40,944 nucleotides of DNA, from contig CALDFW010000132.1 of the NCBI GenBank assembly GCA_937942165.1, positions 1-40,944 of the forward strand, given 5' to 3'. The stretch is from an uncultured bacterium. Lineage in GTDB: Bacteria; Latescibacterota; UBA2968; UBA8231. Below, piece after piece: positions 33,702 through 40,944 of the stretch. A program made the translations under genes and the position numbers. Every line of letters starts with the position of its first letter. Within the stretch, counting starts at the first letter, position 1. Under the pieces are notes generated by a model, which saw nothing but the letters and a program-made list of their open reading frames with translations, was not told where the DNA came from and did no database searches.

Positions 33702-34436
33702 ATGGAACTCATGCTGCGTCGACGTTTGTTGGGAACGGACGACGACGGACGAACGGTGTGGCACCAGCGCGAAGACCGGCAACTCTGGGAGCCGGATAGG
33801 ACGGCTCTGCTGCTGTGTGACGTATGGGACGCCCACTGGTGCAGAGGAGCCGTTGAGCGTTTAGATGGACTGCTTCCACGTATGGAGCAGACCGTCCAAG
33901 GGGCGCGGTCCAAGGGGATACACATCATACATGCGCCTTCCGATACGATGGAATTCTATGTTGATTCGCCGGCGCGTCAGCGTGCGCTTGACGTTCCGCG
34001 GATCGAGCCTCCAATCCCGATTGAGCATATAGACCCTCCGCTGCCGATCGATGCGACCGACGAAGGGTCGGATACGCCAGGGGATACGCCCCAAAAGTCT
34101 TGGAATCGCCAGCATCCAGCTATAGAGATCGACGAGGCGTGCGATATTGTGAGCGACTGCGGTCGAGAAATCTATAGCTACCTGCGGCATCGCGACGTTG
34201 AACACCTACTCATCATGGGAGTGCACGCCAATATGTGCGTTCTACACCGAAGTTTTGCGATAAAGCAAATGGTGCTCTGGGGCGTCGACGTAGCGCTCAT
34301 ACGCGACCTGACGGACGCGATGTACAATCCGGGAATGCCGCCCTATGTGAGCCACGAAGAGGGCACCCGTCTGGTTGTTGAGTTTATAGAAAAGTTTTGG
34401 TGCCCAAGCGTGGATAGCGGTGCCCTGATCCATTGA
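33702..34436 (+). CDS. Isochorismatase-family cysteine hydrolase
   Basis: A 244-aa alpha/beta hydrolase of the isochorismatase/N-carbamoylsarcosine amidase superfamily. The expected catalytic Asp is D40 in LLCDVWD and the nucleophile is C179 in GVHANMCVLHRSF. K132 is a possible third member of the triad, but I cannot confirm it. The RDLTDAMYNP and SHEEGT motifs near the C-terminus are typical of a subfamily common in planctomycetes and related bacteria, usually beside sulfatases and sugar genes. Reaction probably hydrolysis of an amide or ester; substrate unknown. It ends 23 bases before the sulfatase start. Confidence 0.88.
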   Translation: MELMLRRRLLGTDDDGRTVWHQREDRQLWEPDRTALLLCDVWDAHWCRGAVERLDGLLPRMEQTVQGARSKGIHIIHAPSDTMEFYVDSPARQRALDVPRIEPPIPIEHIDPPLPIDATDEGSDTPGDTPQKSWNRQHPAIEIDEACDIVSDCGREIYSYLRHRDVEHLLIMGVHANMCVLHRSFAIKQMVLWGVDVALIRDLTDAMYNPGMPPYVSHEEGTRLVVEFIEKFWCPSVDSGALIH

Positions 34437-34459
34437 GCGCAGAGTCTATGGGAGTCGAC

Positions 34460-35968
34460 ATGAGTACGCAAAGAGAACGGCCACACATAATCCTCATTAT
34501 GACGGACCAGCAGCGGGTCGACACGGTCGGTGCTTGGGAATGTGCGCATATGACAACGCCGCATATGGACCGCCTCGCGGCGGAAGGTCTCTCCTTCAGG
34601 AGAGCATACTGTCCCGGTGCTACGTGCATGGCATCTCGGGCGGCGATTTTTACCGGCATGTACCCGCACAACACCGGCGTCTACGCGTTTGACGCGTGGT
34701 CGCACCATCGCAACTGGGTCGAAGATCTTTCCGATGCGGGCTATTGGTGCGTCAATATCGGCAAAATGCATCTGGGGCCCATTCGCGCCGAGGGAGGGTT
34801 CCACGAACGGATCATTGTTGAGAACCCCAACAACGGCTCGCTTTTTAACGGGGGCGACGACGATGATTGGGGTCGTTTCCTGACGCTCAATGGCGCGGCC
34901 CGTCCCTATGATCGCCATCGGACCGATCCACAGTGGCGAGAAAAGCTGCAGGGGGCCGTCTGGGAGCTCGAGGAACGCCTGCATAGCGACGTCTATATTG
35001 GCGATATGGCGGCCAGTTGGATCGGAGCCCATTGCGGTGATCGACCGCTCTTTCTGCAGGTTGGTTTCACTGGCCCGCACGAACCGTGGGATCCACTCCC
35101 GCGTCACTTAGATCTCTATGATGAACGTCCGATACCTTCGCCGCGGTGTATGGAAGGAGAGTTAGAAACCAAACCTCCTCAGCACGCAGCGCATAAGGAA
35201 CGCCTGCGAGCGGCGTTAGACAGTCATGAGTCGGGCATTGATCTATACGCTGCTTCCGAAGCGGACATCGAACGGATGCGTCGTCACTATTACGCTAAGG
35301 TTACGACCGTCGATGAACAGGTAGGCAAGGTTTTAGCAGCTCTTGAAGACAAGGGGTATCTTGAAAATAGCCTGCTTGTTTTCTGTTCGGATCATGGGGA
35401 ACTGCTCGGCGATCACGCTCAGGCCTACAAGTGGCTTATGTACGAAGAGGTGACTAATATTCCACTGATCGTGCGCGACAGTAGAAAGCCGGAACTCGGG
35501 GGACAACAGACGCGCGATCTGGTTTCGCTTATGGACGTGGGGCCAACGCTGCTAGAGGCGGCGGGCATAGAGGTTCCAAGCTATATGGAAGGCCGCTCTC
35601 TCAGGCCATATATAGAGGGCTTAGATGATCAGCTTACTCCGCGCGTGCGCGTATTCTGCGAAGACAACTACGAAATTATGATGCGCGAAGACCGCTTCAA
35701 AATGGTCTACTATATCGGGCAAGAGGCGGGTGAATTATACGATATGGAAACGGACCCACACGAGTTTGATAACCTGTGGGATCGCACCGAATACGCCCAG
35801 TGTAAAGAGACGATGTTGCGCCAGTTGCTATCGTGGTTAGCTACGAGCACATATTACAATGCGGGCTACAAGCGCGGAAGGACGCGCAGGTATTCTATGT
35901 GCTGGCCGCAGGGAAAAGATTCATACCTAACGGGTGCGAGCGCCGTAGAGCGGCCAGTTGATCTATGA
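34460..35968 (+). CDS. Type I (formylglycine-dependent) sulfatase
   Basis: A 502-aa sulfatase of the alkaline phosphatase superfamily. The start ATG 34460 follows GGGAG by five bases. Metal and active-site residues are visible: D16 in IMTDQQ, C56 in CMASR (with R60), K102 and H104 in GKMH, H207 in GPHEPW, D311-H312 in CSDHGELLGDH and K324. C56 should be converted to formylglycine. The motif is C-x-A-S-R rather than the usual C-x-P-S-R, a variant reported for anaerobic maturases. No signal peptide is seen, so the enzyme is probably cytoplasmic and acts on imported substrates. The DQQR and GKMHLG motifs resemble choline-sulfatase and arylsulfatase-like members. No maturase gene is in the window. 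Confidence 0.93.
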   Translation: MSTQRERPHIILIMTDQQRVDTVGAWECAHMTTPHMDRLAAEGLSFRRAYCPGATCMASRAAIFTGMYPHNTGVYAFDAWSHHRNWVEDLSDAGYWCVNIGKMHLGPIRAEGGFHERIIVENPNNGSLFNGGDDDDWGRFLTLNGAARPYDRHRTDPQWREKLQGAVWELEERLHSDVYIGDMAASWIGAHCGDRPLFLQVGFTGPHEPWDPLPRHLDLYDERPIPSPRCMEGELETKPPQHAAHKERLRAALDSHESGIDLYAASEADIERMRRHYYAKVTTVDEQVGKVLAALEDKGYLENSLLVFCSDHGELLGDHAQAYKWLMYEEVTNIPLIVRDSRKPELGGQQTRDLVSLMDVGPTLLEAAGIEVPSYMEGRSLRPYIEGLDDQLTPRVRVFCEDNYEIMMREDRFKMVYYIGQEAGELYDMETDPHEFDNLWDRTEYAQCKETMLRQLLSWLATSTYYNAGYKRGRTRRYSMCWPQGKDSYLTGASAVERPVDL

Positions 35969-35983
35969 TCGGGAAATGGTATC

Positions 35984-38305
35984 GTGGACTATAGAGTGAG
36001 AAACTGCGGATTACTCGCCGCAGTTCTTTGGCTATGTGCAGTGATAGCGGCTGTCCCATCAAGAGTAGGGGCGCAGCCGGACGAACGCACGCGCATAGAA
36101 GTGCCGCTCTTCGAGGGGGGCGCGGGGCTCGACTTCTTTTTTCTCACCGCTCGAGAGTTTGAAAAGCAGCGCCCCGATGTGCGCGTCGATCTATACGGCG
36201 ATCCGCGTATTGTCGATAAAGTGCGGGTTCGCATTCTTGAAGGAACCTTTCCAGAAGTTAGCAACGCCGGGTTAAACTGGTGGTCGTTGATTCGAAACGA
36301 CGGAGTTTTGCCACTCGACGATTATCTCGATGCGCCAAGTTGGGAAGGGGATCGCACCTGGCGTGAATCGTTTCTGCCCGGGAGCTTAGATCGCTACGAA
36401 CACGAGGGAAAGGTCTACGGAATACCCCTCTTATACTCTCTTTATGCGGTATGGTACAACAAGAATCTGTTTGAAGAACGCGGCTGGAATGTGCCTCGCA
36501 CGTGGGAAGAGTTTCACGCGCTATGCCAGCAGATTAAAGATGAAGGACTCTGGCCGTTGGCCTTTCAAGGACGCTATCCCGGCTATATCGCGGGTGTTCT
36601 CGACGATGCTTATTATCACTTGGCCGGCCGTGCTCGCTACTACGAGCAAAAAGATCTCATACCGGGCAGCTTTGACAATCCCGAATACGTGCAGGCGCTC
36701 TCGCTAGTACAGCGCACGGCGCGTGACTACTTTCAGCCTGGGGCGCTAGGCATGAGTCATACCGAGGCGCAGTTAGAGTTTTTCCTGGGCCAAACTGCTA
36801 TGGTATTTTGCGGCTCGTGGTTAAAGAGCGAAATGATGGGGAAGATTCCGGATGGATTCCGCCTGGGCGCCTTTAACCTGCCTTCCGTTCGAGATGGGGC
36901 TGCAGATGCGAGCCCGGATGCGATCTATACGTCTTCCGGCTATTTCTTTGTCCTTAAAAACAGCGCGCATCCGGAAGTTGGCGTCGATTTTATGCGCTTT
37001 ATGACTTCGCGGGAGATGGCGGGCACGTTTGCCCAGATGCGCGACGTGCTGGTGGCCGTAGACGGTTCTATGGAAGGTCGTCTGAGCGAAGATTTAAGCG
37101 ATCTAGTCTCTCTTGCTCAGCGTGCGACGACAACCTACGGTTCGGCTCCGGGGGAAGGATTCCCCGAGATGGAACAGTTCCTCAACGACGTGCGTTTTAA
37201 GATTATTAACGGACAGATTACGCCCAAAGAGGGCGCTGCCGAACTTGAATCGGCTGCGGCGATGGTGCGCAATCGCGCGGCGGATCCGGATCGGATAACC
37301 GTGCGACACGTGTGGAAGCCGATGCTGCTTCTGGGGCTGCTGGCATTGGCTATCGGCTATTGGCTGTTTACGACCGTTCGGCAGTGGCAGCAGCGGCGTG
37401 AAGGCGCCGTAACCCATCCTAGCGGTCGAGTGCGTTTGTCGTGGGGATGGGTCGTCTTTTTTGTGGGACCGGCAGCGGTGTTTTATACGCTCTTTGTTAT
37501 CGTGCCGAGCGTGAAGTCGTTTGCTTGGAGCACGGTGCGCTGGGATGGGCTAACGGATATGGTATTTGTTGGCCTACTGCACTTTGAGCGACTCCTGCTA
37601 GAGAGCGACGAGTTCTGGATCGCACTGAGTAACAACCTGTTCATCATGTTTGTCATACCCGCTTGCGTCTTGCCCTTGGCGCTCTTTCTAGCCGTGTGCA
37701 TCAGTCGCCAAGTGCGCGGGGCGCAGCTGTTCCGCATAGCGTTCTTTTTTCCCAACATATTGGGGGGTGTGGCGGCTACGCTGCTGTGGATGCATCTGTA
37801 TAACCCTCAGGGAGGGCCAATTAACACGGTGCTGGTCTCGCTTGGACTTGATGGGTTTGAAGGGTATGCTTGGCTGGCCCAAGACAATCTCTACTGGGCG
37901 CTCGTCCCGATGGCTATTTGGGGAGCTGCTGGCTTTAACATGATTCTGTTTTTGGCTGCTATGGAGAGTATTCCTCAGAGCCTCTACGAAGCCGCTGATA
38001 TTGATGGGGCGTCGGCGTGGCGTCAGTTTTGGTCTATCACTATGCCCCTCATTTGGGAAGTCCTGTCTATATCTGTCGTTTTTATGATTATTGGAGGGAT
38101 GAAGGCATTTGAAGTGATTTGGCTACTGACCAATCAGGCGCCGACGACGGATAATCATGTGATCGGCACCCGTATGGTGCAGGCCATGTTCGGCGAGTTT
38201 AAAGTGGGGGAGGCCACGGCGATTGCCGTACTGCTATTTCTCATGGTCTTTTTTGGTACAACAGCAACGCTGCGCGCGATGAAGCGCGAAACGGTAGAAT
38301 TCTGA
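35984..38305 (+). CDS. Fused ABC sugar-binding protein and MalF-type permease
   Basis: A 773-aa fusion. Residues 1-30 form a signal segment ending VGA/QPDE. Residues about 36-430 are a family 1 extracellular sugar-binding domain (EVPLFEGGAG, YGIPLLYSLYAVWYNK, GSWLKSEMMG, YFFVLKNSAHPEVGVDFMRF). Residues 446-464 form one membrane span, then a basic cytoplasmic linker. Residues 487-773 are a six-span MalF-like permease with the EAA loop starting at E669 (EAADIDGASAWRQFWSITMP). The span at 446-464 restores the correct cytoplasmic N-terminus for the permease, so the fusion is topologically sensible and the frame is open throughout. Start GTG 35984 follows GGGAAA. The MalG partner is next; no ATPase is present. 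Confidence 0.92.
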   Translation: MDYRVRNCGLLAAVLWLCAVIAAVPSRVGAQPDERTRIEVPLFEGGAGLDFFFLTAREFEKQRPDVRVDLYGDPRIVDKVRVRILEGTFPEVSNAGLNWWSLIRNDGVLPLDDYLDAPSWEGDRTWRESFLPGSLDRYEHEGKVYGIPLLYSLYAVWYNKNLFEERGWNVPRTWEEFHALCQQIKDEGLWPLAFQGRYPGYIAGVLDDAYYHLAGRARYYEQKDLIPGSFDNPEYVQALSLVQRTARDYFQPGALGMSHTEAQLEFFLGQTAMVFCGSWLKSEMMGKIPDGFRLGAFNLPSVRDGAADASPDAIYTSSGYFFVLKNSAHPEVGVDFMRFMTSREMAGTFAQMRDVLVAVDGSMEGRLSEDLSDLVSLAQRATTTYGSAPGEGFPEMEQFLNDVRFKIINGQITPKEGAAELESAAAMVRNRAADPDRITVRHVWKPMLLLGLLALAIGYWLFTTVRQWQQRREGAVTHPSGRVRLSWGWVVFFVGPAAVFYTLFVIVPSVKSFAWSTVRWDGLTDMVFVGLLHFERLLLESDEFWIALSNNLFIMFVIPACVLPLALFLAVCISRQVRGAQLFRIAFFFPNILGGVAATLLWMHLYNPQGGPINTVLVSLGLDGFEGYAWLAQDNLYWALVPMAIWGAAGFNMILFLAAMESIPQSLYEAADIDGASAWRQFWSITMPLIWEVLSISVVFMIIGGMKAFEVIWLLTNQAPTTDNHVIGTRMVQAMFGEFKVGEATAIAVLLFLMVFFGTTATLRAMKRETVEF

Positions 38306-38312
38306 GATTATT

Positions 38313-39182
38313 ATGAGCGAAATATCCCGCGATAAGCCGATGGCAATAGTCCTTAAGTCGCTTGTTTACTGCGCCTTGTGCAGCTATCTGGTCATCGTGC
38401 TATTTCCCATGCTGTGGCTGCTCTATACGTCGTTAAAGACGGATCGAGAGATCTTTCTCGATCCGTTTAGCTTACCGGCAATGGACGACTTGCAGTGGGT
38501 AAACTTTGCGAATGCTTGGACCAAAGGGTTTTTTGGCGACTACTTTTTCAACAGCGTGTTGCTTACGGTCGCCACTGTGTTGGGCTCACTGTTACTTTCG
38601 GCTATGGCCGCCTATGCGTTGGCTCGCTTTACCTTCCCCGGAGTGCGCCCTCTTTTCTTCTACTTTTTAGCTGGATTGATGGTCCCGCTACAGCTGGCCA
38701 TCGTGCCCCTGTTCTTTCAGATGAAAGACTTTGGCTTACTCAACTCTAGGTGGGGGATACTCATAGTCTACGTTGCATTTGGTATGCCATTCGCCGTTTT
38801 TATCCTGACGGGTTTCTTTAAATCGCTGCCCTCGGGTCTGCACGAGTCGGCGCTGATTGACGGGGCGGGTGAATTCCGCGCTTTTTGGTCTATTATGCTA
38901 CCTCTGGCTCGTCCTGGGTTAATAACGGTGGGTATTTTTTCCTTTCTAAGCACGTGGAACGAGTTTTTCATGGCTTTTATGTTTCTTTCGGGTGAGGGAT
39001 CTCAGCATTTGCGCACACTTCCTCTTGGGCTAGCTAATATTACAATCGTGAGTCAATACCGCAGTGACTGGGGCATGGCTTTTGCCGGCTTGGTGCTAAT
39101 CATGACGCCTACGCTGGTGGTGTACGGTTTTCTGCAGCAGTATCTGACAAAAGGTATAACGGTGGGAGCACTAAAGGGATAA
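38313..39182 (+). CDS. MalG-type ABC sugar permease
   Basis: A 289-aa inner-membrane permease of the carbohydrate CUT1 family, with six predicted spans and the EAA loop ESALIDGAGEFRAFWSIMLP (178-197), whose G at 184 contacts the ATPase in the family. It starts 7 bases after the fusion gene and should form the heteromeric channel with it. A separately encoded multi-purpose MsmX-type ATPase is inferred because none is present here. The stop overlaps the next start by one base (TAATG), so the SGNH hydrolase gene is translationally coupled. Confidence 0.92.
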   Translation: MSEISRDKPMAIVLKSLVYCALCSYLVIVLFPMLWLLYTSLKTDREIFLDPFSLPAMDDLQWVNFANAWTKGFFGDYFFNSVLLTVATVLGSLLLSAMAAYALARFTFPGVRPLFFYFLAGLMVPLQLAIVPLFFQMKDFGLLNSRWGILIVYVAFGMPFAVFILTGFFKSLPSGLHESALIDGAGEFRAFWSIMLPLARPGLITVGIFSFLSTWNEFFMAFMFLSGEGSQHLRTLPLGLANITIVSQYRSDWGMAFAGLVLIMTPTLVVYGFLQQYLTKGITVGALKG

Positions 39183-39907
39183 TGGGACGCAAATACAGCG
39201 GACGTGGACAGTTGTTTGCGCACCTCATGGTGCTGACGGCGTTAATGTTTGGCCCAGCGAGAGGAGCAGAAGGCAATGAAACGGTACCTCCAGACAGCAC
39301 GCGGCGCGTTATCATGTTTTACGGCGACAGTCTTACCGCCGGATACGGAGTCGATCGAGACCAGGCATTTCCAGCTCTTATTCAGGCTCGTTTTGATTCG
39401 CTGGCCTGGCCCTGTGAAGCGGTCAATGCTGGGCTGAGCGGAGAGACTTCTGCTGGTGGACTGCGACGTATCGACTGGGTCCTGCGTCGAGAGGTCGACG
39501 TATTCGTGCTGGAGTTGGGCTCTAACGATGCCCTGCGCGGCATCGATTTGGAGACGACGCGCAATCATTTACAGGGCATCATAGACAAGGTTCGCGCTAA
39601 ATATCCAGAAGTCGCACTCGTCGTGGTTGGGATGCAGATGCCCCCTAATATGGGCGTCGACTATACGGAAGAATTCCGCACTCTATTTCCCGAGTTGGCC
39701 GAGAAAAACGATGCCGCGCTCGTGCCGTTTTTACTGGAAGGCGTTGTGTTAGTAGCCGATGAAGAGCGACTTTTTCGCGGAAACCATCCCACGGCAGAAG
39801 GCCACAAGGTCGTTGCTGAAAACGTATGGCAGGTCGTTGGACCACTCCTTGCTCAGCGGTATGGGTTGGCTGCAGCGCTACCGCAGGACGCACCAGAAGC
39901 GCGCTAA
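39182..39907 (+). CDS. tesA: TesA-like SGNH/GDSL hydrolase with substituted catalytic Asp
   Basis: A 241-aa SGNH hydrolase of the arylesterase/thioesterase I/lysophospholipase type, probably exported (hydrophobic residues 11-24, AxA-like site near 26-29). Block I is FYGDSLTAGYG with nucleophile S50, block II has G85 in GLSGETSAGG, block III is LGSND with N115. Block V reads RGNHPTAEGH: H202 is kept, but the usual Asp three residues before it (D-G-x-H-P in the family) is Arg199. The enzyme may use a Ser-His dyad or be inactive. E. coli tesA neighbours ybbA-ybbP, and here a YbbP-like gene follows in convergent orientation. It is coupled by TAATG to the upstream permease gene. Confidence 0.87.
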   Translation: MGRKYSGRGQLFAHLMVLTALMFGPARGAEGNETVPPDSTRRVIMFYGDSLTAGYGVDRDQAFPALIQARFDSLAWPCEAVNAGLSGETSAGGLRRIDWVLRREVDVFVLELGSNDALRGIDLETTRNHLQGIIDKVRAKYPEVALVVVGMQMPPNMGVDYTEEFRTLFPELAEKNDAALVPFLLEGVVLVADEERLFRGNHPTAEGHKVVAENVWQVVGPLLAQRYGLAAALPQDAPEAR

Positions 39908-40944
39908 CCAATCGTGCGCAGGATTTCTAGGGGAGGACTTTCGTTAATGCCCCTTCCAGAGAGTTGGCCCACTAGAACAGTTAGTAAACAAATGACGGGT
40001 AGGGCGATAAATAGCGGCCATATACTAGGTTGAAAAGGCACTTCAAACACGAAGAATGACAGAGCCCAAGCTGAACCAATAGACAGCGTCAATCCCGTCA
40101 GTGCTGCAAATCCCCCCAAGAAGACGTATTCCAATGCCATGATGCGACCCACCTGACTGCGGCTTGCTCCGAGCGTGCGCAGCAGAACGCTTTCCCGCAC
40201 ACGCTGGAAGCGACTGCCTGCAATAATGCCCACGAGAACGAGCAGGCCTGTGGCAATGCTAAAGAGGGCCAGCAGCTGCACGACAAAGGACACCTTGTCC
40301 AAGATGGCGTCGACCGTTGAGAGGATGAGATCGAGGTCGATAATCGATACGTTGGGGTAGCGTGCAATACTGCGGCGCTGTAGCTGCGCCAGCTGTTCCG
40401 ATTGGCCGAAACGCGTTACGAGCACGTGAAACTGCGGTGCTGCTTCAAGTATGCCCGTCGGAAAGACGGCAAAAAAGTTGGGCATAACGCGCTGCCAGTC
40501 CACTTCGCGTAGGCTGCCGACTATGACGGGGATGAGCACGCCCTGCACGTCGAATACGATGGAATCCCCGATCGTGACGCCGAGGTTACCGGCAATGCCG
40601 CGCTCGAGTGAGATATAGGTAGTATCCCCTTTAACGCTGCCGTGCCACTGTCCTTGAACCAGCGTTTCACTCGGGTTGAGCGTGTCGCGATAACTACAGC
40701 GGTACTCGCGTGTGAGGGCCCAGGATCCGCGGCCGCGGCCCTCTGATCGCAGCTGGTCGACGGGCACGTCTTTGACGCTGTGCACGCGCATGGTGACAAT
40801 GGGCACGTGCTGCATGACGGGCAGATCCAAATCCGAGAAGATTTCCTTTATGCCCTCCACTTGATCGGACTGAACGTCAAACAGGACCGCATTGGGCCGT
40901 TCACCGCCGCCGACGTCTTCTATTTGTGAGACGAGTGCGCTCTG
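39904..40944 (-). CDS. YbbP-like FtsX-family ABC permease, 5' part missing at window edge
   Basis: A minus-strand gene of at least 346 codons. The frame stays open to the right edge, so the true start lies outside; the GTG at 40860 is internal. The visible part has an extracytoplasmic stretch (residues GGGERPNAVLFDVQSDQ near the edge), then three C-terminal spans of the FtsX domain, with RVRESVLLRTLGASRSQVGRIM between the first and second and an ending PLEILRTIG. This matches YbbP/large FtsX permeases, which pair with a LolD/YbbA-type ATPase in lipoprotein or lipid-related export. Its stop overlaps that of the convergent tesA-like gene by four bases. Confidence 0.88.
   Translation of the reverse strand, partial: QSALVSQIEDVGGGERPNAVLFDVQSDQVEGIKEIFSDLDLPVMQHVPIVTMRVHSVKDVPVDQLRSEGRGRGSWALTREYRCSYRDTLNPSETLVQGQWHGSVKGDTTYISLERGIAGNLGVTIGDSIVFDVQGVLIPVIVGSLREVDWQRVMPNFFAVFPTGILEAAPQFHVLVTRFGQSEQLAQLQRRSIARYPNVSIIDLDLILSTVDAILDKVSFVVQLLALFSIATGLLVLVGIIAGSRFQRVRESVLLRTLGASRSQVGRIMALEYVFLGGFAALTGLTLSIGSAWALSFFVFEVPFQPSIWPLFIALPVICLLTVLVGQLSGRGINESPPLEILRTIG

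Noticed and set aside
34343-35107. Antisense open frame of 254 codons opposite the sulfatase gene
   Set aside because: The plus strand encodes an intact sulfatase with all active-site motifs. The antisense product is Arg- and Pro-rich and has no recognised feature.
1-40944. CRISPR arrays, tRNA or rRNA genes, insertion sequences, prophage genes
   Set aside because: No regularly spaced short repeats, cloverleaf-like sequences, transposase motifs or phage proteins were seen on either strand by reading.

Overview
The window reads as a chromosomal segment from an uncultured Gram-negative bacterium, most plausibly a Latescibacterota/Poribacteria-like or other FCB-superphylum lineage. This assignment is inference. 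It rests on outer-membrane-type beta-barrel candidates, secreted multidomain proteins ending in FlgD/gliding-type (T9SS-like) C-terminal domains, two DUF6785/DUF6784-type membrane proteins, a type I sulfatase, and Gfo/Idh/MocA, TIM-barrel isomerase and isochorismatase-family genes typical of carbohydrate-rich marine or host-associated lineages. No rRNA, tRNA, CRISPR array, insertion sequence or phage gene was seen. Coding density is high, GC looks moderate (not computed), and many starts carry clear Shine-Dalgarno (SD) sequences.

Region 1 (1-7567): two tandem paralogues of about 930-980 aa (family A), probably outer-membrane barrels with EF-hand-like calcium loops and translationally coupled by TAATG. 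They are followed by a polytopic, histidine-rich membrane protein with a C-terminal TPR domain. Region 2 (7568-8740): a monocistronic unit with its own promoter, a perfect SD, strongly biased codons and a strong intrinsic terminator. It encodes a secreted Trp-rich CBM9-like protein. Region 3 (8740-20573): five secreted proteins in one probable operon, two of family B (one discoidin-like domain) and three of family C (two discoidin-like domains, the first carrying a tandem 28+26-residue repeat). All five share a beta-sandwich, an Ig-like domain and a FlgD-like C-terminal domain.

Region 4 (20574-29772): an aldo/keto reductase, a GT39-like glycosyltransferase with TPRs, a second CBM9-like secreted protein on the minus strand, a DUF6785 membrane protein followed by a second aldo/keto reductase, and a second DUF6785 protein on the minus strand converging on it. 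Region 5 (29773-31515): an orphan family-5 solute-binding lipoprotein. Region 6 (31656-39907): a tight catabolic/uptake run of Gfo/Idh/MocA oxidoreductase, sugar isomerase/epimerase-like TIM barrel, isochorismatase-family hydrolase, sulfatase, an ABC sugar-binding protein fused to its MalF-type permease, a MalG-type permease and a TesA-like SGNH hydrolase. No ABC ATPase is present. Region 7 (39904-40944): the C-terminal part of a YbbP-like FtsX permease, running off the right edge and convergent with the tesA-like gene.

Working model (inference): regions 1-3 encode an exported surface apparatus (barrels, a membrane protein, CBM9-like and discoidin-bearing surface proteins) that binds glycans or matrix. 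Regions 4-6 supply transport and catabolism of sugars, some of them probably sulfated. The most unusual material is family C with its internal repeat, the histidine-rich TPR membrane protein, the CBM9-like pair with conserved histidines, and the solute-binding-protein/permease fusion.
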